A DNA stretch of 64,000 nt from Tragulus kanchil (taxonomy: Eukaryota > Chordata > Mammalia > Artiodactyla > Tragulidae), in NCBI GenBank assembly GCA_022376925.1, contig JAIOJX010000028.1, forward strand, positions 72,877,001-72,941,000, in the 5' to 3' direction. The translations under genes were made by a program, and so were the position numbers. Positions 19,433 through 30,584 of the stretch are shown here, piece after piece. The notes under the pieces are model-generated. The model was not told the DNA's origin. It searched no databases and was given only the letters and a program-made list of their open reading frames with translations. Numbering within the stretch: the first letter of the stretch is position 1; every line of letters starts with the position of its first letter.

Positions 19433-20030
19433 AAAATCTTATTGTTTATGTTTCCTTGGACAACTCTACTGTTACAAAAGTATTCCTTTCTTCCTTTTTC
19501 TTACTTCATGTAATACTTGATTACATAGATTGGCATAATCCATTAACTCCAGCTTAGAATAAAATTAGTCTGATCTGAATTTTGTAGCCTTTCGTTGTTG
19601 GAATAACTTGTCTTTTGTTGTTGGAATAGCAACAAAACCCATAATGGGTAAAATTTTCAAATTATACCAGAGCAAGGGAAATGACACTTGAGAAACATGG
19701 ATGCATACCATAATGGTGACATTTTAAATATAGTCCATCTTTTTAGAAATAGCCTTGGTATCACATGTTTATGCAACATTTTCAATTTTTTATGTGCCTT
19801 TAGAAGGCACACATTGTTGGAATTAACCAGACATTTACTAGTGGGATATGGTTTTTTTCTCCAGGATCCCAAGATGTTATCAGTTAGTTCGTAGATAATT
19901 TATCTCATCACTTTATAAAAATTGAACAATTTGGTTTTGAAAGTTAACAGGAAATCTAAGTTTGATAATTTAAAAATGAATTTTACTTGTGAGAATTTTG
20001 ACCTATTTTTCTTATTTTTTTACTTAAAAC
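19433..20030. other. No recognisable gene
   Basis: AT-rich unique sequence. 'cgttgttggaata' is repeated within 35 bp near 19592-19629. No gene or named repeat recognised, and no further gag-like text found. Confidence 0.45.
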
Positions 20031-20365
20031 AATTTTTTAAAAAAGATTTATTTATTTATTTATGGGGGAGGTGGGATGGGGAGGGAGGGGAGCAGGCAGG
20101 CCACTTCTATTGGTTTTTCATCTGTCTATTTTCATCCATCTTTGTTCTTTGGCCCATGTGGGCCTCCCATTGCGGTGGCCTCTGTTGTCACAGAGCACTG
20201 GCTCTGGGCGCATGCGCTCCAGAGCTTCGGCTCGGTAATTGGACACATCGCTCCAGCCACTCCGCAGCATGTGGGATCTTCCCAGGCCAGGGATCGAACC
20301 AGCGCCCCTTGCACTGCAAGGTGGTGTCCTTACCCACTGGACCACCAGGGAAGCCCTACTTAAAA
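20031..20365 (-). mobile_element. Young tRNA-Glu SINE, antisense
   Basis: Full-length antisense copy: '(TTTA)n' tail at 20047-20064, G-rich block, 'ttcatccatctttgttcttt', 'cagggatcgaaccagcgcc' (B box) and 'ggaccaccagggaagccc' (head). Flanked by 'tacttaaaa' at about 20022 and 20357, a likely target-site duplication. Confidence 0.92.
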
Positions 20366-20825
20366 TTTTTTTTTCTTTTTTTTTAAATTCTTTATTTTGA
20401 AGGTTTTACAGAGTTTTGTTGTTCACAGACATGTATGTTCCCAGATCAGTCATATGCATATCCATGGTCCCCAACCCCCAGTTCCCCCATCCCACCCCTC
20501 CGGACCATCGCCCCAAGCCATTGTAAGCACTCCTATTCCCTTAGCACAATGACACTAGCTATCTTTTCCACACGTAACAGTATAGGTTTCCATGTTACTC
20601 CCTCCATGCTTCCCTCTCCCTATTTCTTCCCCACAATGTCCCTATGTCTATGCTCTGTCTGTTTTTCCATGAGTTCACTGCGTGTGTTATCAAGACTATC
20701 CTTACTAGATTCCATATATATGTGTTAGTCTACTGTACTTGTCTCTCTCTTTTTGCCTTACTTCACTTTTTATGATAGGTTCTAGAGCCAACCACTTCAT
20801 TAGGACTGAGTCTTCTGCATTTCTT

Positions 20826-21212
20826 TTAAGAGCTGAGTAGTATTGTATATATGTACCAGAGCTTCTGTATCCATGCATTCGTCGATGGGCATCTAGGTTG
20901 CTTCCAAGTTCTGGCTATTGTATAGAGAGCTGCGATGAACATTGGGGTACAGGTGCCTCGTTCAGTTTTGATTTCATCGGGGTATAAGCCTAAGATTGGA
21001 ATTGCTGGGTCATAGGGTGCTTCTATTTTTCGTTTTTTAAGGAATTTCCATACTGTCTTCCATAGAGGCTGTATCAATTGACATTCCCACCAGCAATGCA
21101 AGAGGGTTCCCTTTTCTCCGCACCCTCTCCAGCATTTATTGTCTGTAGATTTGTTGACGATGGCCATTCTGACGGGTGTGAGGTGGTATCTCATTGTAGT
21201 TTTAATTTGCAT
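20826..21212 (-). pseudogene. L1 ORF2 C-terminal Cys-rich domain
   Basis: 128 codons with the ORF2 C-terminal block [18 protein letters not shown] and [17 protein letters not shown]. It ends early and joins the frame at 21240-21740 through a break. Confidence 0.9.
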
Positions 21213-21239
21213 TTCTCTAATAATAAGCGAGGTTGAGCA

Positions 21240-21740
21240 TCATTTCATGTGCTTTTGGGTCATCTGTATGTCCTCTTTGGAGAGGCGTCTCTTTAAATCT
21301 TTTTTCCATTTTTTGATTGGGTTGTTCGTTTTTCCCGTGCTGAGTTGTCTGAGTTGCTTGTAGATGTCGGAGATTAATTCTTTGCCTGTTGTTTCATTTG
21401 CTATGATTTTCTCCCACTCTGTGGGGTGTCTGTTCAGCTTTTTTGTAATTTCTTTTGCTGTAGAAAAGCTTTTAAGTTTCATGAGGTCCCACATGTTCAT
21501 TTTTCTTTTCAATTCTGCTATTTCAGTTGGTGGGTCAGAGAAGATTTTGCTTTGATTGATGTCCTTGAAGGCTTTGCCTATATTCTCCTCTAAGAGTTTG
21601 ATGATTTCTGGTCTTCCATTTAGGTCTTTAATCCATTTTGAGTTGATCTTTGTGCATGGTGTCAGGGAATGTTCCAACTTCATTTTTTTTGCATGTAGCT
21701 GTCCAGTTTTCCCAGCAGCACTTGTTGAAGAGGCTGTCAT
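21240..21740 (-). pseudogene. L1 ORF2 thumb/linker region
   Basis: 166 codons of ORF2 downstream of the RT domain (LNGRPEIIKLLEENIGKAF; WDLMKLKSFSTAKE). Frameshift at the upstream end near 21745. Confidence 0.88.
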
Positions 21741-21744
21741 TGTC

Positions 21745-22185
21745 CTATTTTATAGTTTCACCTCCTTTGTCAAAAATAAGGTACCCATAGGTGCATGGGT
21801 TTATCTCTGGGTTCTCGATCTTGTTCCATTGGTCTATAGTTCTGTTTTTGTGCCAGTACCATACTGTCTTGATGACTGTTGCTTTGTAGTAGAGTCTGAA
21901 GTTAGGGAGGCTGATCCCTACAACTCTGTTTTTCTTTCTCAGGAATTCTTTGGCTATGCGAGGTCTTTTGTGTTTCCATATGAACTGTGTTATTCTTCGG
22001 TCTAGTTCTGTGAAAAATGTCAATGGAAGTTGAATAGGTATCGCATTGAATGTGTAGATGATATTTGGTAGTATGGTCATTTTCACAATATTGATTCTTC
22101 TGACCCAGGAACATGGAATATCTCTCCATTTGTTTAAGTCTTCTTTAATTTCTTTCATGAGTGTCTTGTAATTTTCTGTGTACAA
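21745..22185 (-). pseudogene. L1 ORF2 RT distal part
   Basis: 146 codons starting at [16 protein letters not shown] and running through [17 protein letters not shown]. First copy of this region; it recurs at 22850-23290 by duplication pair F. Confidence 0.88.
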
Positions 22186-24056
22186 TTCTTTTGTTTCTTT
22201 GGGTAGGTTTATTCCTAGATATTTGATTCTTTTGGTTGCAATGGTAAAGAAGACTGCCTCTTTGATTTCGTTTTCTGATTTTTCATTGTTTGTGTATAGG
22301 AATGCCAGTGATTTCTGTGTGTTGACTTTGTATCCTGTATCCTGTGACTTTGCTGAATTCGTTGATTAGCTCTAGTAGCTCTGTAAAAGTGTCTTTGGGA
22401 TTTTCTATGTATAATATCATGTCATCTGAAAAAATAGAGAGCTTGACTTCTTCCTTTCCAATCTGGATTCCTTTGATTTCTTTCTCTTCTCTTATTGCCG
22501 TTGCTAGAACTTCCAAGACTATGTTGAACAGTAGTGGTGAAAGTGGACACCCCTGTCTTGTTCCTGATCTTAGAGGGAATGCTTTCAGTTTTTCATCATT
22601 CAGGATAATGTTTGCCGTAGGCTTCTCATAGATGGCTTTTATTATGTTGAGATAGGTTCCTTCTATGCCCATTTTCTGAAGAGTTTTGATCATAAATGGG
22701 TATTGTACTTTGTCGAAGGCCTTTTCTGCATCTATTGAGATGATCATGTGCTTTTTGTCTCTCAGTTTGTTGATATGGTGTATCACATGGATTGATTTGC
22801 AGATGTTGAAGAATCCTTGCATGCCTGGGATGAACCCGACTTGATCATGATGTATGAGTTTTTTGATGTGTTGTTGAATTCTGTTTGCTAGGATTTTGTT
22901 GAGGACTTTGACATCTAAGTTCATCAGTGAAATTGGTCTGTAATTTTCCTTTTTGTGCCAGTACCATACTGTCTTGATGACTGTTGCTTTGTAGTAGAGT
23001 CTGAAGTTAGGGAGGCTGATCCCTACAACTCTGTTTTTCTTTCTCAGGAATTCTTTGGCTATGCGAGGTCTTTTGTGTTTCCATATGAACTGTGTTATTC
23101 TTCGGTCTAGTTCTGTGAAAAATGTCAATGGAAGTTGAATAGGTATCGCATTGAATGTGTAGATGATATTTGGTAGTATGGTCATTTTCACAATATTGAT
23201 TCTTCTGACCCAGGAACATGGAATATCTCTCCATTTGTTTAAGTCTTCTTTAATTTCTTTCATGAGTGTCTTGTAATTTTCTGTGTACAATTCTTTTGTT
23301 TCTTTGGGTAGGTTTATTCCTAGATATTTGATTCTTTTGGTTGCAATGGTAAAGAAGACTGCCTCTTTGATTTCGTTTTCTGATTTTTCATTGTTTGTGT
23401 ATAGGAATGCCAGTGATTTCTGTGTGTTGACTTTGTATCCTGTATCCTGTGACTTTGCTGAATTCGTTGATTAGCTCTAGTAGCTCTGTAAAAGTGTCTT
23501 TGGGATTTTCTATGTATAATATCATGTCATCTGAAAAAATAGAGAGCTTGACTTCTTCCTTTCCAATCTGGATTCCTTTGATTTCTTTCTCTTCTCTTAT
23601 TGCCGTTGCTAGAACTTCCAAGACTATGTTGAACAGTAGTGGTGAAAGTGGACACCCCTGTCTTGTTCCTGATCTTAGAGGGAATGCTTTCAGTTTTTCA
23701 TCATTCAGGATAATGTTTGCCGTAGGCTTCTCATAGATGGCTTTTATTATGTTGAGATAGGTTCCTTCTATGCCCATTTTCTGAAGAGTTTTGATCATAA
23801 ATGGGTATTGTACTTTGTCGAAGGCCTTTTCTGCATCTATTGAGATGATCATGTGCTTTTTGTCTCTCAGTTTGTTGATATGGTGTATCACATGGATTGA
23901 TTTGCAGATGTTGAAGAATCCTTGCATGCCTGGGATGAACCCGACTTGATCATGATGTATGAGTTTTTTGATGTGTTGTTGAATTCTGTTTGCTAGGATT
24001 TTGTTGAGGACTTTGACATCTAAGTTCATCAGTGAAATTGGTCTGTAATTTTCCTT
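21845..24056. repeat. Direct duplication pair F (~1.1 kb unit)
   Basis: 21845-22953 recurs at 22950-24056 (offset 1105), joined at 'tccttttt(t)gtg'. I see no clear difference between the copies. L1 ORF2 RT sequence. Confidence 0.93.
22283..23290 (-). pseudogene. L1 ORF2 RT domain, spurious join of duplicated parts
   Basis: 335-codon frame in which RT distal text ([13 protein letters not shown]...) is followed, out of natural order, by RT fingers/palm text ([17 protein letters not shown]). This order is produced by the pair F junction near 22950 and is not a natural ORF2 arrangement. Confidence 0.85.
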
Positions 24057-24665
24057 TTTTGTGTTGTCTTTGCCTGGTTTGGATATCAGGGCGATGGTGG
24101 CCTCGTAGAACATGTTTGGAAGTTTTCCTTCCTGTGCAATTTTTTGGAAGAGTTTTAGAAGAACAGGCATTAGCTCTTCTTTAAATGTTTGGTAGAATTC
24201 GGCTGTGAAGCCATCTGGCTCTGGGCTTTTATTTTTGGGTAGATTTTTGATCACAAGGTCGATTTCTGAGCTTGTGATTGGCTTGTTCAAAGTTTCTGTT
24301 TCTTCCTGGCTCAGTCTTGGGAGATTGATCTTCTCCAAGAAACTGTCCATTTCTTCCAGGTTGTCCAGTTTGTTGCCATAGAGTTGCTCATAATAGTCTC
24401 TTAGAATCCTTTGGGTTTCTGCATTATCTGTTGTAATCTCTCCTTTTTCATTTTTGATTTTGTTGATCTGGTTCTTCTCCCTCTTTTTCTTGATGAGTCT
24501 GGCCAGAGGCTTGTCAATTTTGTTTACCTTTTCAAAGAACCAGCTTTTTGTTTTATTTATCCTTACTATAGTTTCTTTCATTTCTGTCTGATTTATTTCT
24601 GCTCTAGAATTTATAATTTCTCCTCTTCTGATGGCTTTGGGGTGTTTTTGTTCTTCTTTCTCCAA
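23388..24665 (-). pseudogene. L1 ORF2 reverse transcriptase domain
   Basis: 425-codon frame with RT blocks in normal order: [58 protein letters not shown], and the active site FSDDMILY (the two Asp are kept; Ser stands where Ala is usual). The frame ends near 23388 at GIPIHKQ. The N-terminal side is cut by the SINE at 24717. Confidence 0.93.
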
Positions 24666-24716
24666 TTGTTTTAAGCGGAGGGTTAGGTCATCTGCTTCAT
24701 ATTTTCCTAATTTCTT

Positions 24717-25046
24717 TTTTTTTTTAAATTATTTATTTATTTATTTATTTTGGACGGTGTCGGGTTGGGGAGGGTGGGGAGCGGGCGGGCCACTTCTTTT
24801 GGTCTTTCATTTGTCCATTTTCATCCGTCTTTGTTCTTTGGCTCCTGCGGGCCTCCCATCGCAGTGGCGTCTGTTGTCTCAGAACGCCAGCTCTGGTCGC
24901 ATGCGCTCCAGAGCTCCAACTCGGTGATTGGACACATCATTCCAGTCACTCCGTGGCACGTGGGATCCTCCCAGGCCAGGGATCGAACCAGCACCCCTTG
25001 CACTGCAAGGCGGCGTCCTTATCCACTGGACCACCAGGGGAAGCCC
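24717..25046 (-). mobile_element. Young tRNA-Glu SINE in L1 ORF2, antisense
   Basis: Full-length antisense copy with T-run and (TTTA)n tail, 'ttcatccgtctttgttcttt', 'cagggatcgaaccagcacc' and head 'ccaccaggggaagcccc'. A perfect 19-bp target-site duplication, catattttcctaatttctt, lies at 24698-24716 and 25047-25065. It interrupts the L1 ORF2 and so postdates it. Confidence 0.96.
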
Positions 25047-25170
25047 CATATTTTCCTAATTTCTTGAGGTGGGATTGTATTGCTATAAATTTCCCTCCTG
25101 GAACTGCTTTTGTGGTATCCCATAGGTTTTTCACAGTCATATGTTCATCGTCATTTTCTTCTAGGAATTT

Positions 25171-25980
25171 TTAAATTTCTCCTTTGATTTCCTTAGTAAT
25201 CAGTTGGTTTTTTAGGTATGTGTTGTTTAATCGCCATGTGTTTGTATTTTTAGTGGTTTTTTTCCTGTAGTTGATCTCTAGTCTCATTGCATTGTGGTCC
25301 GAGAAGATGGTCGATATCATTTCAGTTTTCTTGAATTGACTGAGGTTTGATTTATGGCCCAAGATGTGGTCTATCCTGGAGAATGTTCCATGAGCACTTG
25401 AGAAGAAAGTGTATTTTTCTGCTTTTGGGTGGAACGTCCTAAAGATATTGATGAGGTCCATCTTTTCTAGTGTGGCATTTAAGGCTTGTGTTTCTTTATT
25501 AATTTTCTGTTTGGATGATCTGTCCATTGGTGTGAGAGGTGTGTTAAAGTCTCCTACTATTATTCTGTTATTATTGATTTCTTCTTTTAAGTCTGAAAGT
25601 ATCTGTCTTATGTATTGAGGTGCCCCTGTGTTGGGTGTGTAGATATTCATGACTGTTATGTCTTCCTCTTGGATGGATCCCTTAATCATGATGTAGTGAC
25701 CTGCCTTGTCTCTTAGAATCCTCTTTACTTTAAAATCTATTTTGTCTGATATTAGGATTGCTACCCCAGTTTTCTTTTGATTTCCATTTGCATGGACTAT
25801 CTTTTGCCAGCCTCTCACTTTCAGTCTATGAGTGTCTCTAGGTCTGAAGTGGGTCTCTTGTAAACAGCATATATATGGGTCATGTTTCCTGATCCATTCA
25901 GCCAACCTGTGTTGTTTGGTTGGAGCATTTAATCCATTTACATTCAAAGTAGCTATTGATACAAATGTTCCTATTGTCAT
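25171..25980 (-). pseudogene. L1 ORF2 endonuclease domain (copy 1)
   Basis: 269 codons with AP-endonuclease motifs: ATLNVNGLN (catalytic Asn), CLQETH (Glu), VGDFNTPL (Asp/Asn), SRIDHIL, and SDHNAMRLEI (Asp-His pair). All catalytic residues look intact. Start MTIGTFVSIATLN is a plausible true ORF2 start. Stops at 25171 before joining the RT part. Confidence 0.93.
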
Positions 25981-26194
25981 CTTCTTAGAAGTTTGGGGTT
26001 TGATGTGTAGGACTTCTCCTACTCTTGTATTTATTGGCTATATCAGGCCCTTTAACACTTGTTGTAGGGCTGGTTTTGTGGTACAGAATTCTTTTAGTTT
26101 TTGTCTGTCTGAGAAGCTTTTGACTTCTCCATCGATTCTGAATGAGATTCTTGCTGGGTAGAAATCTTGCTTGGAGGTTATTCTCTTTAGCCGT

Positions 26195-27004
26195 TTAAAT
26201 TTCTCCTTTGATTTCCTTAGTAATCAGTTGGTTTTTTAGGTATGTGTTGTTTAATCGCCATGTGTTTGTATTTTTAGTGGTTTTTTTCCTGTAGTTGATC
26301 TCTAGTCTCATTGCATTGTGGTCCGAGAAGATGGTCGATATCATTTCAGTTTTCTTGAATTGACTGAGGTTTGATTTATGGCCCAAGATGTGGTCTATCC
26401 TGGAGAATGTTCCATGAGCACTTGAGAAGAAAGTGTATTTTTCTGCTTTTGGGTGGAACGTCCTAAAGATATTGATGAGGTCCATCTTTTCTAGTGTGGC
26501 ATTTAAGGCTTGTGTTTCTTTATTAATTTTCTGTTTGGATGATCTGTCCATTGGTGTGAGAGGTGTGTTAAAGTCTCCTACTATTATTCTGTTATTATTG
26601 ATTTCTTCTTTTAAGTCTGAAAGTATCTGTCTTATGTATTGAGGTGCCCCTGTGTTGGGTGTGTAGATATTCATGACTGTTATGTCTTCCTCTTGGATGG
26701 ATCCCTTAATCATGATGTAGTGACCTGCCTTGTCTCTTAGAATCCTCTTTACTTTAAAATCTATTTTGTCTGATATTAGGATTGCTACCCCAGTTTTCTT
26801 TTGATTTCCATTTGCATGGACTATCTTTTGCCAGCCTCTCACTTTCAGTCTATGAGTGTCTCTAGGTCTGAAGTGGGTCTCTTGTAAACAGCATATATAT
26901 GGGTCATGTTTCCTGATCCATTCAGCCAACCTGTGTTGTTTGGTTGGAGCATTTAATCCATTTACATTCAAAGTAGCTATTGATACAAATGTTCCTATTG
27001 TCAT
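26195..27004 (-). pseudogene. L1 ORF2 endonuclease domain (copy 2)
   Basis: Identical in protein to 25171-25980, from duplication pair G. This copy is the one adjacent to the ORF1 remnant and L1 5' end. Confidence 0.9.
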
Positions 27005-27544
27005 CTTCTTAGAAGTTTGGGGTTTGATGTGTAGGACTTCTCCTACTCTTGTATTTATTGGCTATATCAGGCCCTTTAACACTTGTTGTAGGGCTGGTTT
27101 TGTGGTACAGAATTCTTTTAGTTTTTGTCTGTCTGAGAAGCTTTTGACTTCTCCATCGATTCTGAATGAGATTCTTACTGGGTAGAGAAATCTTGCTTGG
27201 AGGTTATTCTCTTTTAGCCGTTTAAATGTGGCCTGCCATTCTCTTCTGGCCTACAGGGTTTCTGTTGCGAGATCCGCAGTTAGACGTATGGGGTTTCCTT
27301 TATATGTTATTTGTTGTTTGCTCCTAGCTGTCAGGCATGGGGGTTAGGATAGAGGATTCTTAGAACCGTAGCTCCAGGAAATTTCTGGCTGTTCACTCTT
27401 CTACTCTGCAGACCTATGGAATTCTTCTGTCGTCTAGCAGCTGGTTTGTTGGTGGTGGTTCATTTCTTGATTAGTTCTGGTGATTCTGTTGGGGAGCTGG
27501 TGAAATCTTCCCCTCATTCCTCTGCCATCTTGGCTCCCCCTCCT

Positions 27545-27760
27545 TAAAATTTTTTAAAAAATTTATTTGCTTGACTGTACCAGGTCTCAGTTGGAACATG
27601 CAGAATTTTTGATCTTCACTGTGACATATGGAATTTTTAGTGGCTATATTCAATTTTTAGTTGTGACATGTGAGATCTAGTTCCCTGACCAGGGATTGAA
27701 CCCAGACCCCCTGCATTGAGAGCAAGGAATCTTAGTCACTGGATCACCAGGGCAGTCCCT
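27545..27760 (-). mobile_element. tRNA-Glu-derived SINE, antisense
   Basis: 'aatttatttgcttgactg' tail side, 'tagttccctgaccagggatt', 'gaacccagaccccctgcat' and 'ggatcaccagggcagtccc' head. Older family than the young SINE. Second copy 28723-28936. Confidence 0.85.
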
Positions 27761-28213
27761 GTTTCTCTAACTTATTGTAAAATTTCCAAATGGTTTCCAG
27801 GAAAAAAAGGCCCATCTCAACGTATCTCTACAGTACTTCACTGAGTTAGAAACCTAGCAGATATAAGGTAAAGCAAGAGTTCATATTACATGGCTGCTTT
27901 TCGTTATTTTTAATTAACCCTAGAGCAAAAGAAAACAATTTTCCTCTGCTTTTGCCATTAGCTGCCCTGTCTGCTTACCTCTGATTCCACTCAGGCCCTT
28001 GCCAGGAATCTGCACTTCTAGCTTGAAGGGGAAAATGAAAAGTAGAAATTAGTAGTTCAGGGTGGGCCATTCTAAAATTGTTTTCCCTTGACTCTCAACA
28101 GCATATTCCCTTTAAAGGTGCTCATATATATACTTCTTCCAAAATCTTCAACTTGTTAATAATAACCCTAGCTTGGGTCAGATAGATCAGTAATAAGATA
28201 GAACAGAACTTTT
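27761..28213. other. Unique non-coding DNA
   Basis: No gene or named repeat recognised. Repeated at 28937-29390 by duplication pair H. Confidence 0.5.
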
Positions 28214-29390
28214 TTCTCCTACTCTTGTATTTATTGGCTATATCAGGCCCTTTAACACTTGTTGTAGGGCTGGTTTTGTGGTACAGAATTCTTTTAGTTT
28301 TTGTCTGTCTGAGAAGCTTTTGACTTCTCCATCGATTCTGAATGAGATTCTTACTGGGTAGAGAAATCTTGCTTGGAGGTTATTCTCTTTTAGCCGTTTA
28401 AATGTGGCCTGCCATTCTCTTCTGGCCTACAGGGTTTCTGTTGCGAGATCCGCAGTTAGACGTATGGGGTTTCCTTTATATGTTATTTGTTGTTTGCTCC
28501 TAGCTGTCAGGCATGGGGGTTAGGATAGAGGATTCTTAGAACCGTAGCTCCAGGAAATTTCTGGCTGTTCACTCTTCTACTCTCGCAGACCTATGGAATT
28601 CTTCTGTCGTCTAGCAGCTGGTTTGTTGGTGGTGGTTCATTTCTTGATTAGTTCTGGTGATTCTGTTGGGGAGCTGGTGAAATCTTCCCCTCATTCCTCT
28701 GCCATCTTGGCTCCCCCTCCTTAAAATTTTTTAAAAAATTTATTTGCTTGACTGTACCAGGTCTCAGTTGGAACATGCAGAATTTTTGATCTTCACTGTG
28801 ACATATGGAATTTTTAGTGGCTATATTCAATTTTTAGTTGTGACATGTGAGATCTAGTTCCCTGACCAGGGATTGAACCCAGACCCCCTGCATTGAGAGC
28901 AAGGAATCTTAGTCACTGGATCACCAGGGCAGTCCCTCTTTCTCTAACTTATTGTAAAATTTCCAAATGGTTTCCAGGAAAAAAAGGCCCATCTCAACGT
29001 ATCTCTACAGTACTTCACTGAGTTAGAAACCTAGCAGATATAAGGTAAAGCAAGAGTTCATATTACATGGCTGCTTTTCGTTATTTTTAATTAACCCTAG
29101 AGCAAAAGAAAACAATTTTCCTCTGCTTTTGCCATTAGCTGCCCTGTCTGCTTACCTCTGATTCCACTCAGGCCCTTGCCAGGAATCTGCACTTCTAGCT
29201 TGAAGGGGAAAATGAAAAGTAGAAATTAGTAGTTCAGGGTGGGCCATTCTAAAATTGTTTTCCCTTGACTCTCAACAGCATATTCCCTTTAAAGGTGCTC
29301 ATATATATACTTCTTCCAAAATCTTCAACTTGTTAATAATAACCCTAGCTTGGGTCAGATAGACGACTCAGTAATAAGATAGAACAGAAC

Positions 29391-29663
29391 TGCTGGTTAG
29401 AAGCCCAACTCTGCCATGACTTTAGCAAGTCCTTCCACCTTTTGAGGATCAGAATTCTTACCTGTAAAACGAGGAGGGAGTCTGGGTTATCAGTTCTGAT
29501 CCTCTTTTCTGCTGTGACAAACATAGTAGATGATCATCTCATGAAAAAACAGCCCCTGGGGAAATCACAAAATATTTTCAGAGATACACACCAAAGAGCA
29601 AGTAGATTTAAAAAAAACCTATTCTTGATTTTATCATGGTATAAGGGGCTATGATATATTGAT
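29391..29663. other. Unique non-coding DNA
   Basis: Nothing recognised. A 70-codon open frame here has no protein-like motif. Confidence 0.4.
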
Positions 29664-29673
29664 AGAATGATTT

Positions 29674-30250
29674 GCTTTTTTTAAAAAAGCTTTTGTTTTA
29701 CTTTTAATTGTTACAGAGCTTTGTTGTATACAGATATGTATGTTCCCAGATTAGTCATATGTATATCCCCCCCATCCCACACCTCCAGACCATCATAGAG
29801 CACCCCTGCAGGATCCCCTTTTCTCACAGAGCAATGATTATAGCTATTTTCTTCACATATGATTCATGCTACTTCCTTTATGCCTCCCGCCCACTGTTCA
29901 TTCCCCACAATGTCCATATGTCTACTGTCCATGTCTCTTTTTCCATTGCTTCACTGCATGTGTTATCATTACCATCCTACTAGATTCCACATATATGTGT
30001 TAGTATATTGTACTTGTCCTTCTCTTTTTGACTTCATTTTTTATGATAGGTTCTAGGTTCAGCCACCTCATTAGGACTGATTATTATGCATTTCTTTTAA
30101 CAGCTGTGTAGTATTCCATTGTATATATGTACCAGAGCTTTTGTATCCATTCGTTCGTCGATGGGCATCTAGGTTGCTTCCATGTTCTAGCTATTGTATA
30201 GAGAGCTGCAATGAACATTGGGGTACAGGTGTTTCTTTCAGTTTTGATTT
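29674..30250 (-). mobile_element. 5'-truncated L1, antisense
   Basis: 3' UTR and ORF2 end of the same L1 family as 20366-27540: 'ttacagagctttgttgtata', 'tagattccacatatatgtg', 'attccattgtatatatg' and 'ggttgcttccatgttctag'. 'gaatgattt' at 29665-29673 and 30251-30259 is a probable target-site duplication. Confidence 0.9.
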
Positions 30251-30307
30251 GAATGATTTTCTTTTGTCATGGCATTCCTAAAAGCATTTATTAACTCATT
30301 AATTTTT

Positions 30308-30584
30308 TTTTAATGAATTTTTTTGGCCACTTCTATTAGTCTTTCCTTTATCCATTTTCATCCATCTTTGTTCTTTGGCCCGTGTGGGACTCTCATTGCA
30401 GTGGCCTCTCTTGTCTCAGAACACCGGCTCTGGGTACATGTGCTCCAGAGCTCCAGCATGGTAGTTGGACATATTGGTCCAGCTGCTCTGTGGCATGTGG
30501 GATCTTCCAGGCCAGGGATCAAACTGGCGCCCCTTGCACTGCAGTGCAGTGTCCTTACCCCCTGGACCGCCAGGGAAGCACTAG
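30308..30584 (-). mobile_element. tRNA-Glu SINE, antisense
   Basis: Young SINE family: 'ttcatccatctttgttcttt', 'catgtgggatcttccaggcc', 'cagggatcaaactggcgcc' and head 'ggaccgccagggaagca'. Target-site duplication ctcattaattttt at 30295-30307 and 30585-30597. Most of it recurs at 31416-31662 in pair I, cut at its tail. Confidence 0.92.

Larger units (their letters stand above)
25171..27227. repeat. Direct duplication pair G (~1.03 kb unit)
   Basis: 25171-26199 recurs at 26195-27227 (offset 1024), joined at 'gccgtttaaat'. Copies differ only near the end ('gctgggtagaaatc' versus 'actgggtagagaaatc', and one T). Overlaps the start of pair H, so about 190 bases occur three times. Confidence 0.93.
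20366..27540 (-). mobile_element. Young L1 with 5' end, ORF1-deleted
   Basis: Minus-strand L1. The 5' end 'gggggagccaagatggcag' lies at 27519-27540. About 270 bp of 5' UTR lead to only the last ~65 codons of ORF1 (about 27060-27260; text like ORF1p C-terminus, FLYPVRISFRIDGEVKSF), so most of ORF1 is deleted. ORF2 follows with endonuclease, RT and C-terminal Cys-rich parts. The 3' UTR and T-rich tail end at about 20370. 'cttaaaattttt' occurs at 20359-20370 and 27543-27554, a likely target-site duplication. Duplication pairs F, G and the start of H fall inside, so the apparent length is inflated by more than 2 kb. A SINE sits in ORF2. Confidence 0.92.
27038..29390. repeat. Direct duplication pair H (~1.17 kb unit)
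   Basis: 27038-28210 recurs at 28214-29390 (offset 1176). Differences: 'ctgcagacc' versus 'ctcgcagacc', and 'agatagatcagtaat' versus 'agatagacgactcagtaat', the latter next to the junction. Spans the L1 5' end, a SINE and unique DNA. Confidence 0.93.

Noticed and set aside
20118..20386. Open frames over SINEs (here and at 24750-25067, 30323-30606, 42063-42398)
   Set aside because: They are translations of the tRNA-derived SINE on either strand and recur wherever the SINE occurs.
21364..27185. Plus-strand frames opposite L1 ORF2
   Set aside because: Antisense shadows of ORF2; no independent motifs.
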